DNA from: Chara braunii
Taxonomy: Eukaryota > Streptophyta > Charophyceae > Charales > Characeae
Direction of reading: 5' to 3'
Length of the DNA: 33,700 bases
NCBI GenBank assembly: GCA_003427395.1
Contig: BFEA01000002.1
Location: 9,758,250-9,791,949 of the forward strand
The position numbers were made by a program, and so were the translations under genes. Under the pieces are notes generated by a model. The model did not search any database. It saw only the letters and a program-made list of their open reading frames with translations, and had not been told where the DNA came from. This document shows, piece after piece, positions 1-8,550 of the stretch. Positions within the stretch are counted from its first letter, which is position 1. The number at the start of each line of letters is the position of its first letter.

Positions 1-40
<40 letters not shown>

Positions 41-129
41 TCAATCAATCAATTAATCAACCAAACCGAATCGATAGGATCTTGATTGGTTTGATTAATT
101 GATTGATTGATTTGATTGATTTGGTTGAC

Positions 130-165
<36 letters not shown>

Positions 166-184
166 CGATTGATTGATTGATTGA

Positions 185-215
<31 letters not shown>

Positions 216-240
216 CACCAACACACACACACACACACCA
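1..240. repeat. Microsatellite cluster: (CAAT)n, (ATTG)n, (CT)n, (CA)n
   Basis: CAAT repeats fill roughly the first 55 bases. After a short non-repetitive centre, the complementary GATT/ATTG repeats run from about 90 to 182. (CT)n follows to about 203 and interrupted (CA)n to about 240. The first two blocks are reverse complements, so the stretch could fold into a long simple-repeat hairpin. No gene is present. Confidence 0.95.
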
Positions 241-759
241 ACCCCAGCCTGACTCTTTTTTTTCTTTATTTATTTTCAATTTTTGCGTCTTAATTTTTTT
301 TGAACACCCAATTTCCCAACAGAAACCCAAAAAACTTTTCTAAAAAAATACAAGACAACTCAGCGACCATGTCCCTCATGATAAAAAATGACCAAAAAAA
401 AAATCTGCTTTTCTTTCTATTTTCTTTTTAATAATTTGTTTAAATCAAATTTTGTTTTTTATTTTTAAAAAATATTAAATGAAGTCGGATTCCAAAATAA
501 AAAACATAGGATTGTAGGGTCTTCGAAACCCTACAACCCTATATTTTTATTTATTTATTAACGTATTTTTAGGGGTATACAAAAAATATTAAAAAAACAG
601 GCCGCGAACCGGGCCTCATTGGCCGCGGTCGCGGCGTAGGCCGCGGGTGTCACATCTTCCGCCATGGAAGCAGTCCCTTCCAGTGGCCAATCAATTTGAA
701 AAATGGGCGGATACGACGCTCAGCCACCGAGATTGCCCCCTTCCCCGGGGAAAACCATC
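241..759. other. AT-rich spacer with one hairpin and a GC-rich patch
   Basis: No gene is recognised. A stem of about 15 bp with one mismatch lies at about 505-543 around a TTCGA loop. It is followed by an AT-rich stretch, and then a GC-rich patch at 600-650 in which GGCCGCG recurs. Open frames here have no coding signature. Confidence 0.5.
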
Positions 760-769
760 CTCCTCACCG

Positions 770-1170
770 TACAACTGCCCCTGAAGAGAGGAGGTCCTCT
801 TCTCCTCATCGACCCCAGTTTAGGACAAGCCCCCAAGGTTACTCCCACTCCCTCAAGGGCATACAGTTCCCACCAAAAGCACGCCCCCGGGGAACAGAGG
901 TTCCTCCAAACCCCCATCCCACCCTCTCCACATGACACAGCCCCCTTAGCACCACTCCCCGCTGAAAACAACGCTCCTTGTTGCGTCTGCCCCCACCAGG
1001 GCCAATCGAACCCCGAAACTAGCCTGAACCCCATATCAAACAAAACCACACATCCGCTCCTACCCCCTCAAGGATCTACACCTCCCTCCTTGCATAGTCC
1101 CTGCAGGATAGAGCTCCCATCCTCCAGGCTGAGACCCAACCGTGAAGAAGGCAATCCCTGCAAGATCTTG
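770..1170. repeat. Dispersed pyrimidine-rich repeat, copy P1
   Basis: This stretch aligns by eye with segments at about 30420-30690 and 31030-31300. The best block is a GGCATAC(C/A)GTTCCC core followed by AAAG and a GCC end. Further matched blocks surround TCTGCCC and a CCTCCC-CTTG-CCCTGCA series. Overlapping proline-rich open frames on both strands are by-products of C-rich sequence. The element class is unknown. Confidence 0.5.
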
Positions 1171-1419
1171 CGCCCCTAAACCCATATCCGACAGTTCACA
1201 ATGAAATTCCTTCAACAATGATCTCAAGAAGTTGATTGTATGGTGAACAGGCGCGGGGAGGCTTGGCTGCTCTAGTTTTTGATTCCTCTAAGAGGGGTCG
1301 TCGAATTACCTCATCTCATTTTGTGTGTGTGGAAACTTCCTCCATGTATGAAACAGAGAGAGCCAGAGGGGTACATTTGCACGTCTTCCCTCACTTTGCA
1401 CTGGACCGCCCTTAAATGG
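1171..1419. other. Unassigned spacer
   Basis: No gene, RNA or repeat is recognised between the P1 repeat and the poly(T) end of the S1 retroposon. A 62-codon plus-strand frame running into the poly(T) tract has no recognisable features. Confidence 0.4.
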
Positions 1420-1633
1420 TTTTTTTTTTTTTTTTTTAAACGAAGTCCATGGTGTTGTAGAGGCTAGTCACTAAGTACATAGTGATCACCTAGAGCAGTA
1501 GGTCGTGGGTGTCCTGGAATATGGGACCACCTCCCATCCCATCCTCACGTCAATACTCCTAGCGTAACCCCTATCCCACTATCCTACCTCAGTATGACCA
1601 GCACTCAAGACCATTACCCTACCAATGGGCAGG

Positions 1634-1922
1634 TGTAGCGGACCTCTGGTTGGCCTGTGAGACCAGCCCCTTGGCCTGTTCCCATAGGCCTGTGTTGTAT
1701 TCGGGGTAGTCCAGTCCGGGCCGGTACCTCTGTCGGTACCAGTCAGTCCGTTGGGGTATACCCCAGCCAGAGTCTGTACTTTGGGTCTTTCTGCATTCGC
1801 ACAGTTTGGAGTAAGTGCGTTGGAGTCCGCGTGGGAGCTGCACTGTGCCATCTTGCTCCACCCTCATCCTCCATCTCCATCTCTATCCCAGACGGAGCAC
1901 CTCACCCAGTGGATCCGCCACA
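1634..1922 (+). repeat. 5' LTR of TRIM element
   Basis: This 289-bp LTR differs from the right LTR by about 22 substitutions, mostly transitions, counted by eye (about 92% identity). It also lacks the expanded CCAGT block. A perfect 12-bp palindrome GGGGTATACCCC (1753-1764) is kept in both LTRs and may overlap the promoter TATA region. Confidence 0.88.
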
Positions 1923-1923
1923 C

Positions 1924-1935
1924 TAGTATCAGAGC
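1924..1935 (+). promoter_or_regulatory. Primer-binding site, initiator Met tRNA type
   Basis: TAGTATCAGAGC lies one base after the left LTR. It differs at one position from TGGTATCAGAGC, the usual plant primer site complementary to the 3' end of initiator methionine tRNA. Minus-strand DNA synthesis would start here. Confidence 0.85.
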
Positions 1936-2178
1936 GGGAACGTTCCCCGCTCCCACCCACCACACCGCATAGCAGGAAATACTGCAAAACCCGACAGCGG
2001 TTTTTTTGGCTGTTTTTCGGGCGTTTGCATCGAAAAACAACGAGAACTTGTGACAAGAGGTGCAGTAGGGAAGAAATGACTTGTGGCGAGAAAAGAGAGA
2101 CGGTGATTACTACGCACGTACTCCAAACTGTGACATATGGTTGTCTTGTAACTCTTGTTATTGCTTTGTTGCTCTAAG

Positions 2179-2350
2179 ACTGAGGCTACTGCCTCTAACA
2201 TTTCTAGGATTTAGTTGTTTTTGCTTTTGCTGTTCTTAGGACTTATACACTAGTCAGCTGTTTCCATACTGAGGCTACTGCCTCCAACATTCTAGGATTT
2301 TGTTGTCATTACCTTCTGCTTTCCTAGGACACGAATACTATTTAGTTGCT
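2179..2350 (+). repeat. Imperfect tandem duplication inside the TRIM
   Basis: Two units of about 88-90 bp lie head to tail. Each starts ACTGAGGCTACTGCCTC, continues through ACATT-CTAGGATTT and TTGTT, and ends near a TAGGAC block. They make up much of the non-coding internal domain. A role in packaging or dimerisation is possible but not shown. Confidence 0.75.
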
Positions 2351-2545
2351 TTCTACTTTCACTTAGGCTGTTAGTTGTGACGTTGCTGCTTTTGTGACAT
2401 TTTCTAGTCTAGGTTGCATCGCATGGACTCAGCATGGAGCTTGCTCCGCATCCTAGATTACTCGGGTTTTCTTTTCTTTGGTAGAGTTCCGCTTCTTGGC
2501 GGAAGTGTGCTTGTATCTAGGTGATCCATCACAGGGCGAGGATCG

Positions 2546-2858
2546 TGTAGCGAACCTCTGGTTGGCCTGTGAGACCATCCCCTTGGCTTGTTCCCACATG
2601 CCTGTGTTGTATTCGGGGTAGTTCAGTCCATGCCGGTACCTTTGTCGGTACCAGCCAGTCCAGTCCAGTCCAGTCCAGTCAGTCCGTTGGGGTATACCCC
2701 AGCCAGAGTCTGTACTTTGGGTCATTCTACATTCGCACATTTTGGAGTATGTGCATTGGAGTCTACGTGGGAGCTGCGTTGTGCCATCTTGCTCCACCCT
2801 CATCCTCCATCTCCATCTATATCCCAGGCGGAGCACCTCACCCGGTGGGTCCGCCACA
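2546..2858 (+). repeat. 3' LTR of TRIM element
   Basis: This 313-bp LTR is 24 bp longer than its partner. The whole difference is extra CCAGT pentamers at about 2651-2685, so the LTR gained a small microsatellite after or during insertion. Otherwise it is collinear with the left LTR. Confidence 0.88.
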
Positions 2859-3129
2859 ACAGGTAACTTGGACCGAAGAGCAGTGATAGGCACTAGGGCT
2901 GATAGGTTGCCCAACCCCGGTGGAAGCGGAATCGGATCAGCCTTGTCAAACGGGAACTTCGGACGCCCGGCCCAGACAATCTACTACAGGCTGCAAGAGA
3001 CTTTGGGCCCTAGGATTCAGACAGGGTAGGACCCATTGATCAGTAGGAATTCCGGTGGCCCATAATTGTCCCTACTGCCGATACTAGACCCCACCAGTGA
3101 CTAGACCCCTTCAATCTGATAGTTGTATA

Positions 3130-3490
3130 GTTCGCAATCTATGTGTGTGTACCCCGAAGGCTATGTATGCTTTGTGTATCTATGCATCAAGATGTACAGA
3201 CAACACCATATGTGGAAACTTGTGTATGTAGCCCATAGGCCATGTATAATTCACAAGCTGTGTATATCTGCCCGAAGGTTGTGTGTGCTCTGTGAATCAA
3301 TGTATCAAGAACAACTATTTTGTCAAAACAGACATATTATATTTTTTGAAAGAAATTAAAATTGAGATTTTGGGCCGAAATCTGGTCCAAATTTTTGGCT
3401 CCTAGGGGTCCGGCGTTCCCCTTCGTTCAAAAAATATAATATGTCCGTTTTGACGAAATGGCTGTTCAAGATGTATAGGCAGCATCATGT
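3130..3490 (+). repeat. 118-bp tandem repeat, second unit interrupted by a MITE
   Basis: A unit starting near 3130 recurs near 3249. Shared blocks include TTCGCAATCT/TTCACAAGCT, CCCGAAGG, and ATGCATCAAGATGTACAG/ATGTATCAAG...ATGTATAGG. The second unit is split at CAAG by a 157-bp MITE and resumes at 3467. The intact first unit therefore preserves the empty insertion site. No gene is present. Confidence 0.8.
3310..3466. mobile_element. MITE copy 1 with 4-bp target duplication (CAAG)
   Basis: The ends are imperfect inverted repeats: AACAACTATTTTGTCAAAAC on the left and the complement of AACAGCCATTTCGTCAAAAC on the right. CAAG duplicates flank it at 3306-3309 and 3467-3470. Its inner left arm is longer than its right arm, which keeps only the outer 49 bases or so, so this is an internal-deletion derivative of the same family as 27648-27969. 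It encodes nothing. The source transposase superfamily cannot be assigned from this window; a 4-bp duplication excludes typical hAT (8), Mutator (9) and PIF/Harbinger (3). Confidence 0.88.
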
Positions 3491-3539
3491 GTGTATATCG
3501 AAGAGAGAACGGGGTAAGCTGGACAAGGAACCCCCCAAC

Positions 3540-3616
3540 GTCCGAACCAAAGTCGAACCCGTGACCTTCTAACGTGTAATCGAACGACTCTACCATGTGA
3601 ACAACTAGCGGAAATG
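3540..3616 (-). ncRNA. tRNA-like sequence (degenerate, Val-type anticodon loop)
   Basis: The minus strand reads TAGTTGTTCACATGGTAGAG, resembling an A box and D arm. This is followed by an ATTACAC loop before GTTAGA, compatible with a UAC anticodon, and then a GGGTTCGACTT B box. The T stem and acceptor stem no longer pair. It is therefore a tRNA pseudogene or the tRNA-derived head of a SINE rather than a working tRNA. A second tRNA-like block lies about 230 bp away on the same strand. Confidence 0.5.
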
Positions 3617-3824
3617 GTACGAACGTGTGATATGCCAGACTGGGGAGATCAACAGAGCACCCAAGACCAACACCCCCGAGCAACCCATGTGAAACCCAGG
3701 GCCAACATACAACACCATGAACAACCCTTGGGTGGTGCGCAGGCAGTGTCTGTAATAGCTAACCTGCATCATCCCAAGGGGGGGGGGTCCAGCTGTGCGT
3801 CATTATGATGCCCTGCCGGTGTCC

Positions 3825-3912
3825 ATTGCGCAAGGCTGCGGATTTGAACCCACAACCTCATACCACGATGCGCATTTCCAATCGGTGCTCTAAACACTAA
3901 GCTACATCAACC
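3825..3912 (-). ncRNA. Second tRNA-like sequence (probable SINE head)
   Basis: The minus strand has A-box-like TAGCTTAGTGT (3894-3904) and B-box GGTTCAAATCC (3840-3850). The T stem TGTGG/CCGCA still pairs. The acceptor arms do not match and the anticodon stem is broken, so it is not a functional tRNA gene. The sequence downstream on the minus strand runs toward the other tRNA-like block without a clear poly(A) end. Confidence 0.5.
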
Positions 3913-3939
3913 GGTCTTATGAAGTCGGGTAATGACCCC

Positions 3940-4043
3940 GATATCTCATTTTGTACGTAAGGGACGCTGGGCCCAGTTGCCAACACGTGCTGATATCTCA
4001 TTCTGTACATAAGGCACGCTGGGCCCAGTTGCCAACACGTGCT
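3940..4043 (+). repeat. 52-bp tandem duplication
   Basis: Two adjacent 52-bp units (3940-3991 and 3992-4043) begin GATATCTCATT and end ACACGTGCT, with a few substitutions. Each contains the 5' half of the LINE-tail module. The second runs on into a complete module. Confidence 0.85.
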
Positions 4044-4368
4044 GCTCCCCACGAATAGATTGGAGCTTTCTTTTCAACCAAAAAAAATGGGTGAAACTAT
4101 GAGGGAGTCACAAAAACGAGTTATAATTGCAGTATGCGCCAAGATACAGTTTCGAATTGCAGTTCTAGCAATGTATACAACCCAACTTTCTGGCCAGGTA
4201 GGGTGCCGAAAGTGCAATTGCAAATTGTATCCTGGCCCAAAGAGCCTGATAAGGTTTCTTTGGAATAGCCCAATACCTATCCTCTACCAAATGAGAGCGT
4301 TCACCCCCTTAGCTGCTCCAGTCTATTCGTGGGGAGCAGCACGTGCTGGGAACCGGGCCCAGCGTCCC
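4013..4368. repeat. Inverted pair of LINE-tail modules around a 250-bp core
   Basis: A plus-oriented tail module (4013-4066, then A8 at 4080-4087) faces a minus-oriented copy (4315-4368). The two copies match over about 54 bases, making terminal-inverted-repeat-like arms around a core with repeated AATTGCA motifs. This may be two tails inserted in opposite directions, or an element that adopted tails as ends. No coding capacity is seen. Confidence 0.6.
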
Positions 4369-4442
4369 ATATAGAATTATACAAATCCTTGGAAAATACC
4401 AGGGCCATTACCTGGCTTCGGCTAAGAACAATCTGAGAACTA

Positions 4443-5018
4443 TTACTTTGGAGATTATGGGACTATGTATGGAAAGGACTAACAGGCCTGGATTGGCCGT
4501 GGGAGTGGAGGGCTATTCTTCTTGGTCACTGGAATCCGGTTATGATCGAACTATCGCAGTTTCAACATAACTTATTCCATTTAAGCAGGAAAGTGGTGTT
4601 GTGGGCATTATGGCATAAAAAATGTATAAGAGCCATTGAAGGAGTTATAGTTGGAAAACAGGAAACGGTGGATACAATTCAACAATTTATTCAATCTGAA
4701 ATAAGATTTCAATGGGAAAAAATGAAAGTCAAAATGATTGAATATAAACAAAAGAAGGATATCACAAAAAGAATCACAAAATTCAGTCTGGAATGGTTAG
4801 GGGATCCATTAGGGGAGAAACTGGGGAAGGTGGAGTGGCCAGGAGGAGAAGAGGATCAGGTGACCTTTAAGCGAGATTACCAGATTACTTTCTACAACTG
4901 GTTTGATATCCAGCCAGGAGCTTCCTTGAGATCACCTGAGTGTTTTTCTGACCCTTTTCCTCCCTCTGCTCTGGCTCTAGTGGATCTGGGATGGTTTGGG
5001 GGGAAAGAGGGAGGATAG
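4443..5018 (+). pseudogene. LINE D ORF2, C-terminal fragment
   Basis: This 191-codon open stretch encodes the region after the zf-RVT zinc ligands. It holds WPWEWRAILLGHW, then VVLWALWHKKC (a Trp-rich block typical of plant LINE C termini), and a final part with EWLGD, KVEWPG and DPFPPS. All are shared with LINEs A and B. The frame ends naturally at a stop, so only the upstream part is missing, by 5' truncation. There is no start codon of its own. It is the least damaged C terminus in the window and serves as a reference for the others. Confidence 0.85.
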
Positions 5019-5194
5019 GTGATTTCATTAGAAGTGGGGGAGTTTATGGAGATAGATGCTAGGTTAATCTTTTTTCTTCTGGCGGTCATTTTGTATGGCT
5101 GAAGAGGCATCTAGAGTTCCATGAATAGTACAACACCATTCTAGGATATGAGGATTTTTGGATTGATATTTTGTTCGATCAAAGTTATATGTAA

Positions 5195-5285
5195 GGGACG
5201 CTGGACCCGTTTTCCAGCAGGTGTTGCTCCCCACCAATAGATCGGAGCTTTTTCTTGTGTAAAAAAAAAAAAAAAAAAAAAAAAA
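5195..5285 (+). repeat. LINE 3' tail module and poly(A) (LINE D)
   Basis: The module has two short hairpins: GCTGG/CCAGC with a 9-base loop, and GCTCC/GGAGC around CCACCAATAGAT. A short U-rich spacer and 25 A residues follow. Its position directly after a LINE ORF2 shows that the module is the true LINE 3' end. Matching copies lie at 4013, 4315, 6339, 8650, 9185, 22497, 22867 and 26342. Confidence 0.85.
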
Positions 5286-5984
5286 GGTCAGGAAAATTTA
5301 GGAGAAACATGGATAATTGCTGACCTATTGCTAGGCTACTCAAGCAGCAGTTACGAGGTCAAAAAGGAAAGCCACAGAAGTCCTTCGAATGCTTTGGAGG
5401 GACCCAAATTGCTTGGTTATCAGAAATCAGTTTGTGTACCCATTTGAGGAAGCGTGCTCCCAGTTGTGGGGCCAAGTCCAGTATAGTTAGTTCTCCTCTC
5501 ACATTGGGTTTGGTAGTGTCATGCTACTCTACTGATTGTCCTTTTTTCCTTTGCATTATTTCTCCATTATGATATATATGTTGCAATATGTTTCCTCAGA
5601 AAAGGCAATCCTTTCTTAGACCGGGACCATCATACGAGCTATACCGTACAGTTCCAAGTGATGAATTGTTAACTGCTGCCATCCTCCCAAATAATATGGA
5701 ACTTGATGGACGTGGATTTACGATTGAGTGCCAGTTAGGCACCGATGGTCATTATTTGTGGCCTTTCTCAAATTTAAAACAACCAGTACCTTTCCCCGCT
5801 CGGACAAAAAAAGTCCTTGACGGGTTACCAGGAAGTTCAGAGGGAATTGAAATGCCTGGTGACACCAGACAGATACATCTGTGTCGGTTTGTTTGTTTTT
5901 CGGCATGCAGGGCGGATTTAGGCCCGTGGCCGATATATGGGAAAGGTACTGGTGGCTGAAGACCTAGGTTGATTCATTTGGGGG
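5286..5984. other. Unassigned stretch with one 123-codon frame (5588-5959, +)
   Basis: No element is recognised. An ATG-initiated frame at 5588-5959 encodes a 123-residue polypeptide with no motif I know, no signal peptide and no membrane segment. Its composition is not obviously low-complexity. It could be chance, a decayed exon or part of a transposon. Treat it as unproven. Confidence 0.3.
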
Positions 5985-6290
5985 AAGTCACTTAGTATGC
6001 TCCTGCTTTGCAAATGACCTCTCTTTATTGGTACATGCTACCCCTAGTAACCTAGTAGTGGTCAAAAAAAATGATATAGACATATTTTCTTGGCTTTCGA
6101 ACATGAACATAGTTGGGGGACCAAAACATTGGGGTCCATCACCCCAATGTTCTGGTCCCCCAACTTATTTCTATGTTCGAGAGCCGAGAAAATTTGTCTA
6201 TCATCTTTTTGCCATCTACTAGGTTACTAGGGGTAGAATGTACCAATAGAGAGGTCATTTTGCAAAGCAGGAGCATACTGAGATGTCTTC
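5985..6290. mobile_element. Foldback (long-hairpin) element
   Basis: Two arms of about 147-150 bp are near-perfect reverse complements separated by only a few bases around 6138. Matching landmarks are AGTATGCTCCTGCTTTGCAA / TTGCAAAGCAGGAGCATACT, ACCCCTAGTAACCTAGTAG / its complement, and GGGGACCA-AACATTGGGGT / its complement. It encodes nothing. This structure fits a foldback-type MITE, or an inverted duplication able to give hairpin RNA. No clear target duplication was identified. Confidence 0.8.
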
Positions 6291-6310
6291 CACTGGAATG
6301 GAGGCTGCCC

Positions 6311-6392
6311 TTTTTTTTTTCTGTTTTTCGGGACAAATGCTCCAATCTATTTGTGAGGAGCAGCACGTGCTGGGAACCAGGCCCACTGGAAT
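6311..6392 (-). mobile_element. Tail-only LINE copy (T4)
   Basis: Poly(T) at 6311-6320 is followed after about 20 bases by the minus-strand tail module (6339-6386). In it the first hairpin reads TGGG/CCCA and the second GCTCC/GGAGC. No LINE coding sequence is adjacent, so it is a severely 5'-truncated copy or a SINE tail. It abuts the foldback element. Confidence 0.65.
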
Positions 6393-6409
6393 GGAGTCAA
6401 GTCTAGTCT

Positions 6410-6560
6410 TTATTTTTTATGAGGTTCACTCTTAGGGCTTTCGTTATGACTATAAACAAGTATGGGGCCAAGGGGTCGTCTTACCTTACTAATCTTTGCA
6501 ACCATATCTTCTGTTAGAGTTTCATTAATTAATACCCTAGTGGAGGCATTACGATGGGAG
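6410..6560 (-). pseudogene. Short LINE reverse transcriptase remnant
   Basis: In the right minus-strand frame, 6410-6485 reads DDPLAPYLFIVITKAL, matching GDPLAPFLFVIIMKAL of LINE A just upstream of the catalytic FADD region. Upstream, a VLINETL segment resembles the LLINEM block of the same RT, in another frame. Most of the RT between and around them is gone. There is no promoter, start or tail. Confidence 0.6.
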
Positions 6561-7514
6561 CGACAATGAGACAGACAAAATGACAGGCCAAGTGGCAGGG
6601 AGACAACAGAAGACGAAGGGGACAAATTCAACACGACAAGAAACACCAAGGGGCCCCTGACAAGTCCACTAGTACTGATCTCCACGGCGAACTTGGAGGG
6701 CGCAGCTCCAGCTCAAAAAGGGACATATCTCACACGACAAAGCACTAAAGGGTACAATAGAATGCAGAGCACACAAGCACAGACGATTGTCAAAGGGGGG
6801 CGTAGGGAAATGGGTCTGGACGAAATGCTGCAGGTACTGAGCTTCGCAGCAGCCACACACAACCCCTGTCTGCCACTCAGGCTCTTCAAAATTTGAAGAA
6901 GGTTTTGGGGGGTATAGGGTTTACAGGCACAGGCATAGTAACAACGAACAGGGGGGCTGTGGAACAGGGCTGGGCCAACGGATAAGGGTGCTCAAAGACG
7001 GGACGGGTGACACTACCAGCCCCATGGGAGATCGGAGCCCCGGAAACAATAAAACACCTCTCACTTACTGATTCCCCCCCTGCACCCCCAAATCCCCAGC
7101 CCCGCGCCTGTCCCATAGATCCTTGCACCCCCTCGCTCCCAATCGGCAGGCAGGAGGCAGAAGTGCATGCAGTGAACAATGACATGCTACGGGCGGCAGA
7201 AGTGGAAGTCGGAGCAGTTACAAGCTTGGTGACTGCGGACAACGGCCTACAAGAGCCAACGATGCCATCGGCGGGAAGCCACGGACTATATAAAAGCTAC
7301 AGTTGACGCACACATACAACCATGCATACTCGAAGCCATGGCAGAACACTCTAGATACACAGACGACTTGTAATTTTAAGGGTTCTAGCCCTACAGATTA
7401 AAAGGTTCACAGGGTGGAGGGGCGATGTCTCAGAGTCACGACAGTTTGCACAGTGAACAACCTAACAACAAGACCAGTAGTAACAAATAACTGTGTTCAA
7501 AACGGTGGGAACAG
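6561..7514. other. Unassigned, GC-rich stretch
   Basis: No gene or element is recognised. Frames at 6886-7242 (minus) and 7007-7306 (plus) overlap each other and read as low-information Pro/Ser/Ala-rich peptides without motifs. Confidence 0.4.
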
Positions 7515-7900
7515 GAATAGGTCCACCTAAGAGACTTGTAGAGAACGTCTATACCTAGCGTCCGAAGTACCCGTGCGACGGGGCTTGTACGACTATGCTT
7601 CGATTAGGGCTGAGCAGGGTAAGTGGGACTCTGCTTGGCCCCGGTACCTGCAACTGCTGTCCGGTCAAGGTAGCCCCTGAGTGGGTGATAGTCCTGATTG
7701 GTAGACACTGAGGTACTAGGATCGTAGAAGTAGGGGTGCACCTGGGAGAAATTACGAGAGTGGAAGGTTGGGAGAGAGTCTCAGGGGCCCTCTATCGACG
7801 GTCTGATAAACCACATGGAAGAGTGCCGAAGGTGACTGTCATATGTCCAGAATCCCACCTCTACAACAACCTGGGCTTTTATAAAGATTAATAAAAAAAA
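7515..7900 (+). mobile_element. SINE-like retroposon S2
   Basis: This plus-strand copy ends CCTCTACAACAACCTGGGCTT, a short spacer and A8. It aligns along its length with S1 and S3, sharing GCGTCCGAAGTNCCCGT near the start, CTGTCCGGTCAAGGT in the middle and ACTGAGGTACTAGGAT further on. It is non-coding. A degenerate B-box (GCTTCGATTAG) lies in the 5' third. It faces S3 tail to tail with about 105 bp between the tails. Confidence 0.65.
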
Positions 7901-8006
7901 GATGCCCAGCAACACCCTGAACAACAGTGCAGACAACAGGGCCAGTGGACACTAGCTATGCAACAGTGGGTATTCTGGGAGATAGCCCCGGGCCCAAGGA
8001 TAATTC

Positions 8007-8392
8007 TTTTTTTTTTTTTTTCCCCAAAAGTCCAGGTTGTTGTAGAGGCTGGCTACGAGGCATATGACAGGCCTGCCAGCACCTGACCATTTGATCATAC
8101 CGATGTATTGCCCAACTGGTCCCCTATGAGACACCCTCCCACCCTTACTCATCATCACGATCCCCGGCGCATCCCTACTCCCAATGTCCTACCCGAGTAC
8201 ACCCAGGGGCCAGAATCATCGCCCATTCTAGTGATCTTTGACCGGACAGTGAATATAGGCATCGCAGCTCAGCAGGTTCTCACATCCCTCCCCAGCCCTG
8301 ATTGAAGGACAATCAAACGAGCAACGTCGTACCAGGCACTTCGAGCGCTAGGGGTAAGCATGCCACTACAAGTCCCATAGCCGAACCCTAGT
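8007..8392 (-). mobile_element. SINE-like retroposon S3
   Basis: The minus-strand copy ends in poly(A) (poly(T) at 8007-8021) just after CTCTACAACAACCTGGACTT. Its length of about 385 bp matches S2. Shared internal blocks include GTACGAC, CTGTCCGGTCAA and TAGGAC-TTGGGAGTAGGG. It provides the unoccupied version of the TRIM insertion site seen in S1. Confidence 0.65.
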
Positions 8393-8465
8393 TTTTCCTG
8401 TTTTTCAGAGAAATCCTAGCCCTCTGGTTATTCTTTGAATTCTTCTGGAGGTTATTCGAACCTGG

Positions 8466-8536
8466 AGCATCTCCAGTTTCCATCCTCAGTAGGCTTACGG
8501 CCATCATCCGCTCCCCATACCCCTATCATCAACTGG
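8466..8536. repeat. Dispersed 72-bp repeat, copy 1 (partner 9718-9790)
   Basis: This is a direct repeat of 9718-9790 at roughly 75-80% identity by eye. Shared words include CTCCAGTTT, TCCTCAG, ACGGCCA and CTATCATCAAC. On the minus strand it may be part of the same coding remnant seen upstream of 9232. Confidence 0.6.
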
Positions 8537-8550
8537 ATGTCCAGGCATTC

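Larger units (their letters stand above)
1634..2858 (+). mobile_element. TRIM-like miniature LTR retrotransposon
   Basis: Two direct LTRs (1634-1922 and 2546-2858) begin TGTAGCG and end CCGCCACA, the TG...CA rule of LTR elements. The internal region is only about 620 bp and encodes no gag or pol, which fits a TRIM that depends on enzymes supplied in trans. A primer-binding site follows the left LTR and a purine-rich AGGGCGAGGA precedes the right LTR. The flanks read GCAGG before and ACAGG after, a CAGG target duplication with one extra mismatched base. The element sits inside S1, which resumes on the far side. Orientation comes from the primer-site position. Confidence 0.88.
1420..3015 (-). 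mobile_element. SINE-like retroposon S1, split by a TRIM insertion
   Basis: On the minus strand the element runs from about 3015 down to 2864, resumes at 1633 and ends in poly(A), seen as poly(T) at 1420-1437. It aligns with S2 (about 7515-7900, plus) and S3 (about 8390-8007, minus). All three share a 3' end of CCTCTACAACA-C-TGGACTT before the A tract and are 365-390 bp once the TRIM is removed. No protein is encoded. A degenerate B-box-like GATCCGATTCC lies in the 5' third, so a pol III SINE is plausible. A tail fragment of an unknown LINE is the alternative. Confidence 0.65.
4440..5285 (+). mobile_element. LINE D, 5'-truncated L1-type element
   Basis: This is the last part of a LINE: the C-terminal ORF2 block, about 175 bp of 3' UTR, the two-hairpin tail module at 5195-5248, then poly(A) at 5261-5285. 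The 5' end lies near 4440, where similarity to LINE A protein starts. No convincing target duplication was identified. Confidence 0.85.

Noticed and set aside
505-543. Hairpin followed by AT-rich stretch as a rho-independent terminator
   Set aside because: The sequence context is eukaryotic nuclear DNA with no adjacent gene; a chance or MITE-like foldback is more likely.
696-1179. Overlapping Pro/Ser-rich frames on both strands as genes
   Set aside because: Three frames are open at once in C-rich sequence that belongs to a dispersed repeat (P1); no motif is recognisable.
4039-4374. 111-codon plus-strand gene
   Set aside because: The frame lies entirely within the inverted LINE-tail pair and its core.
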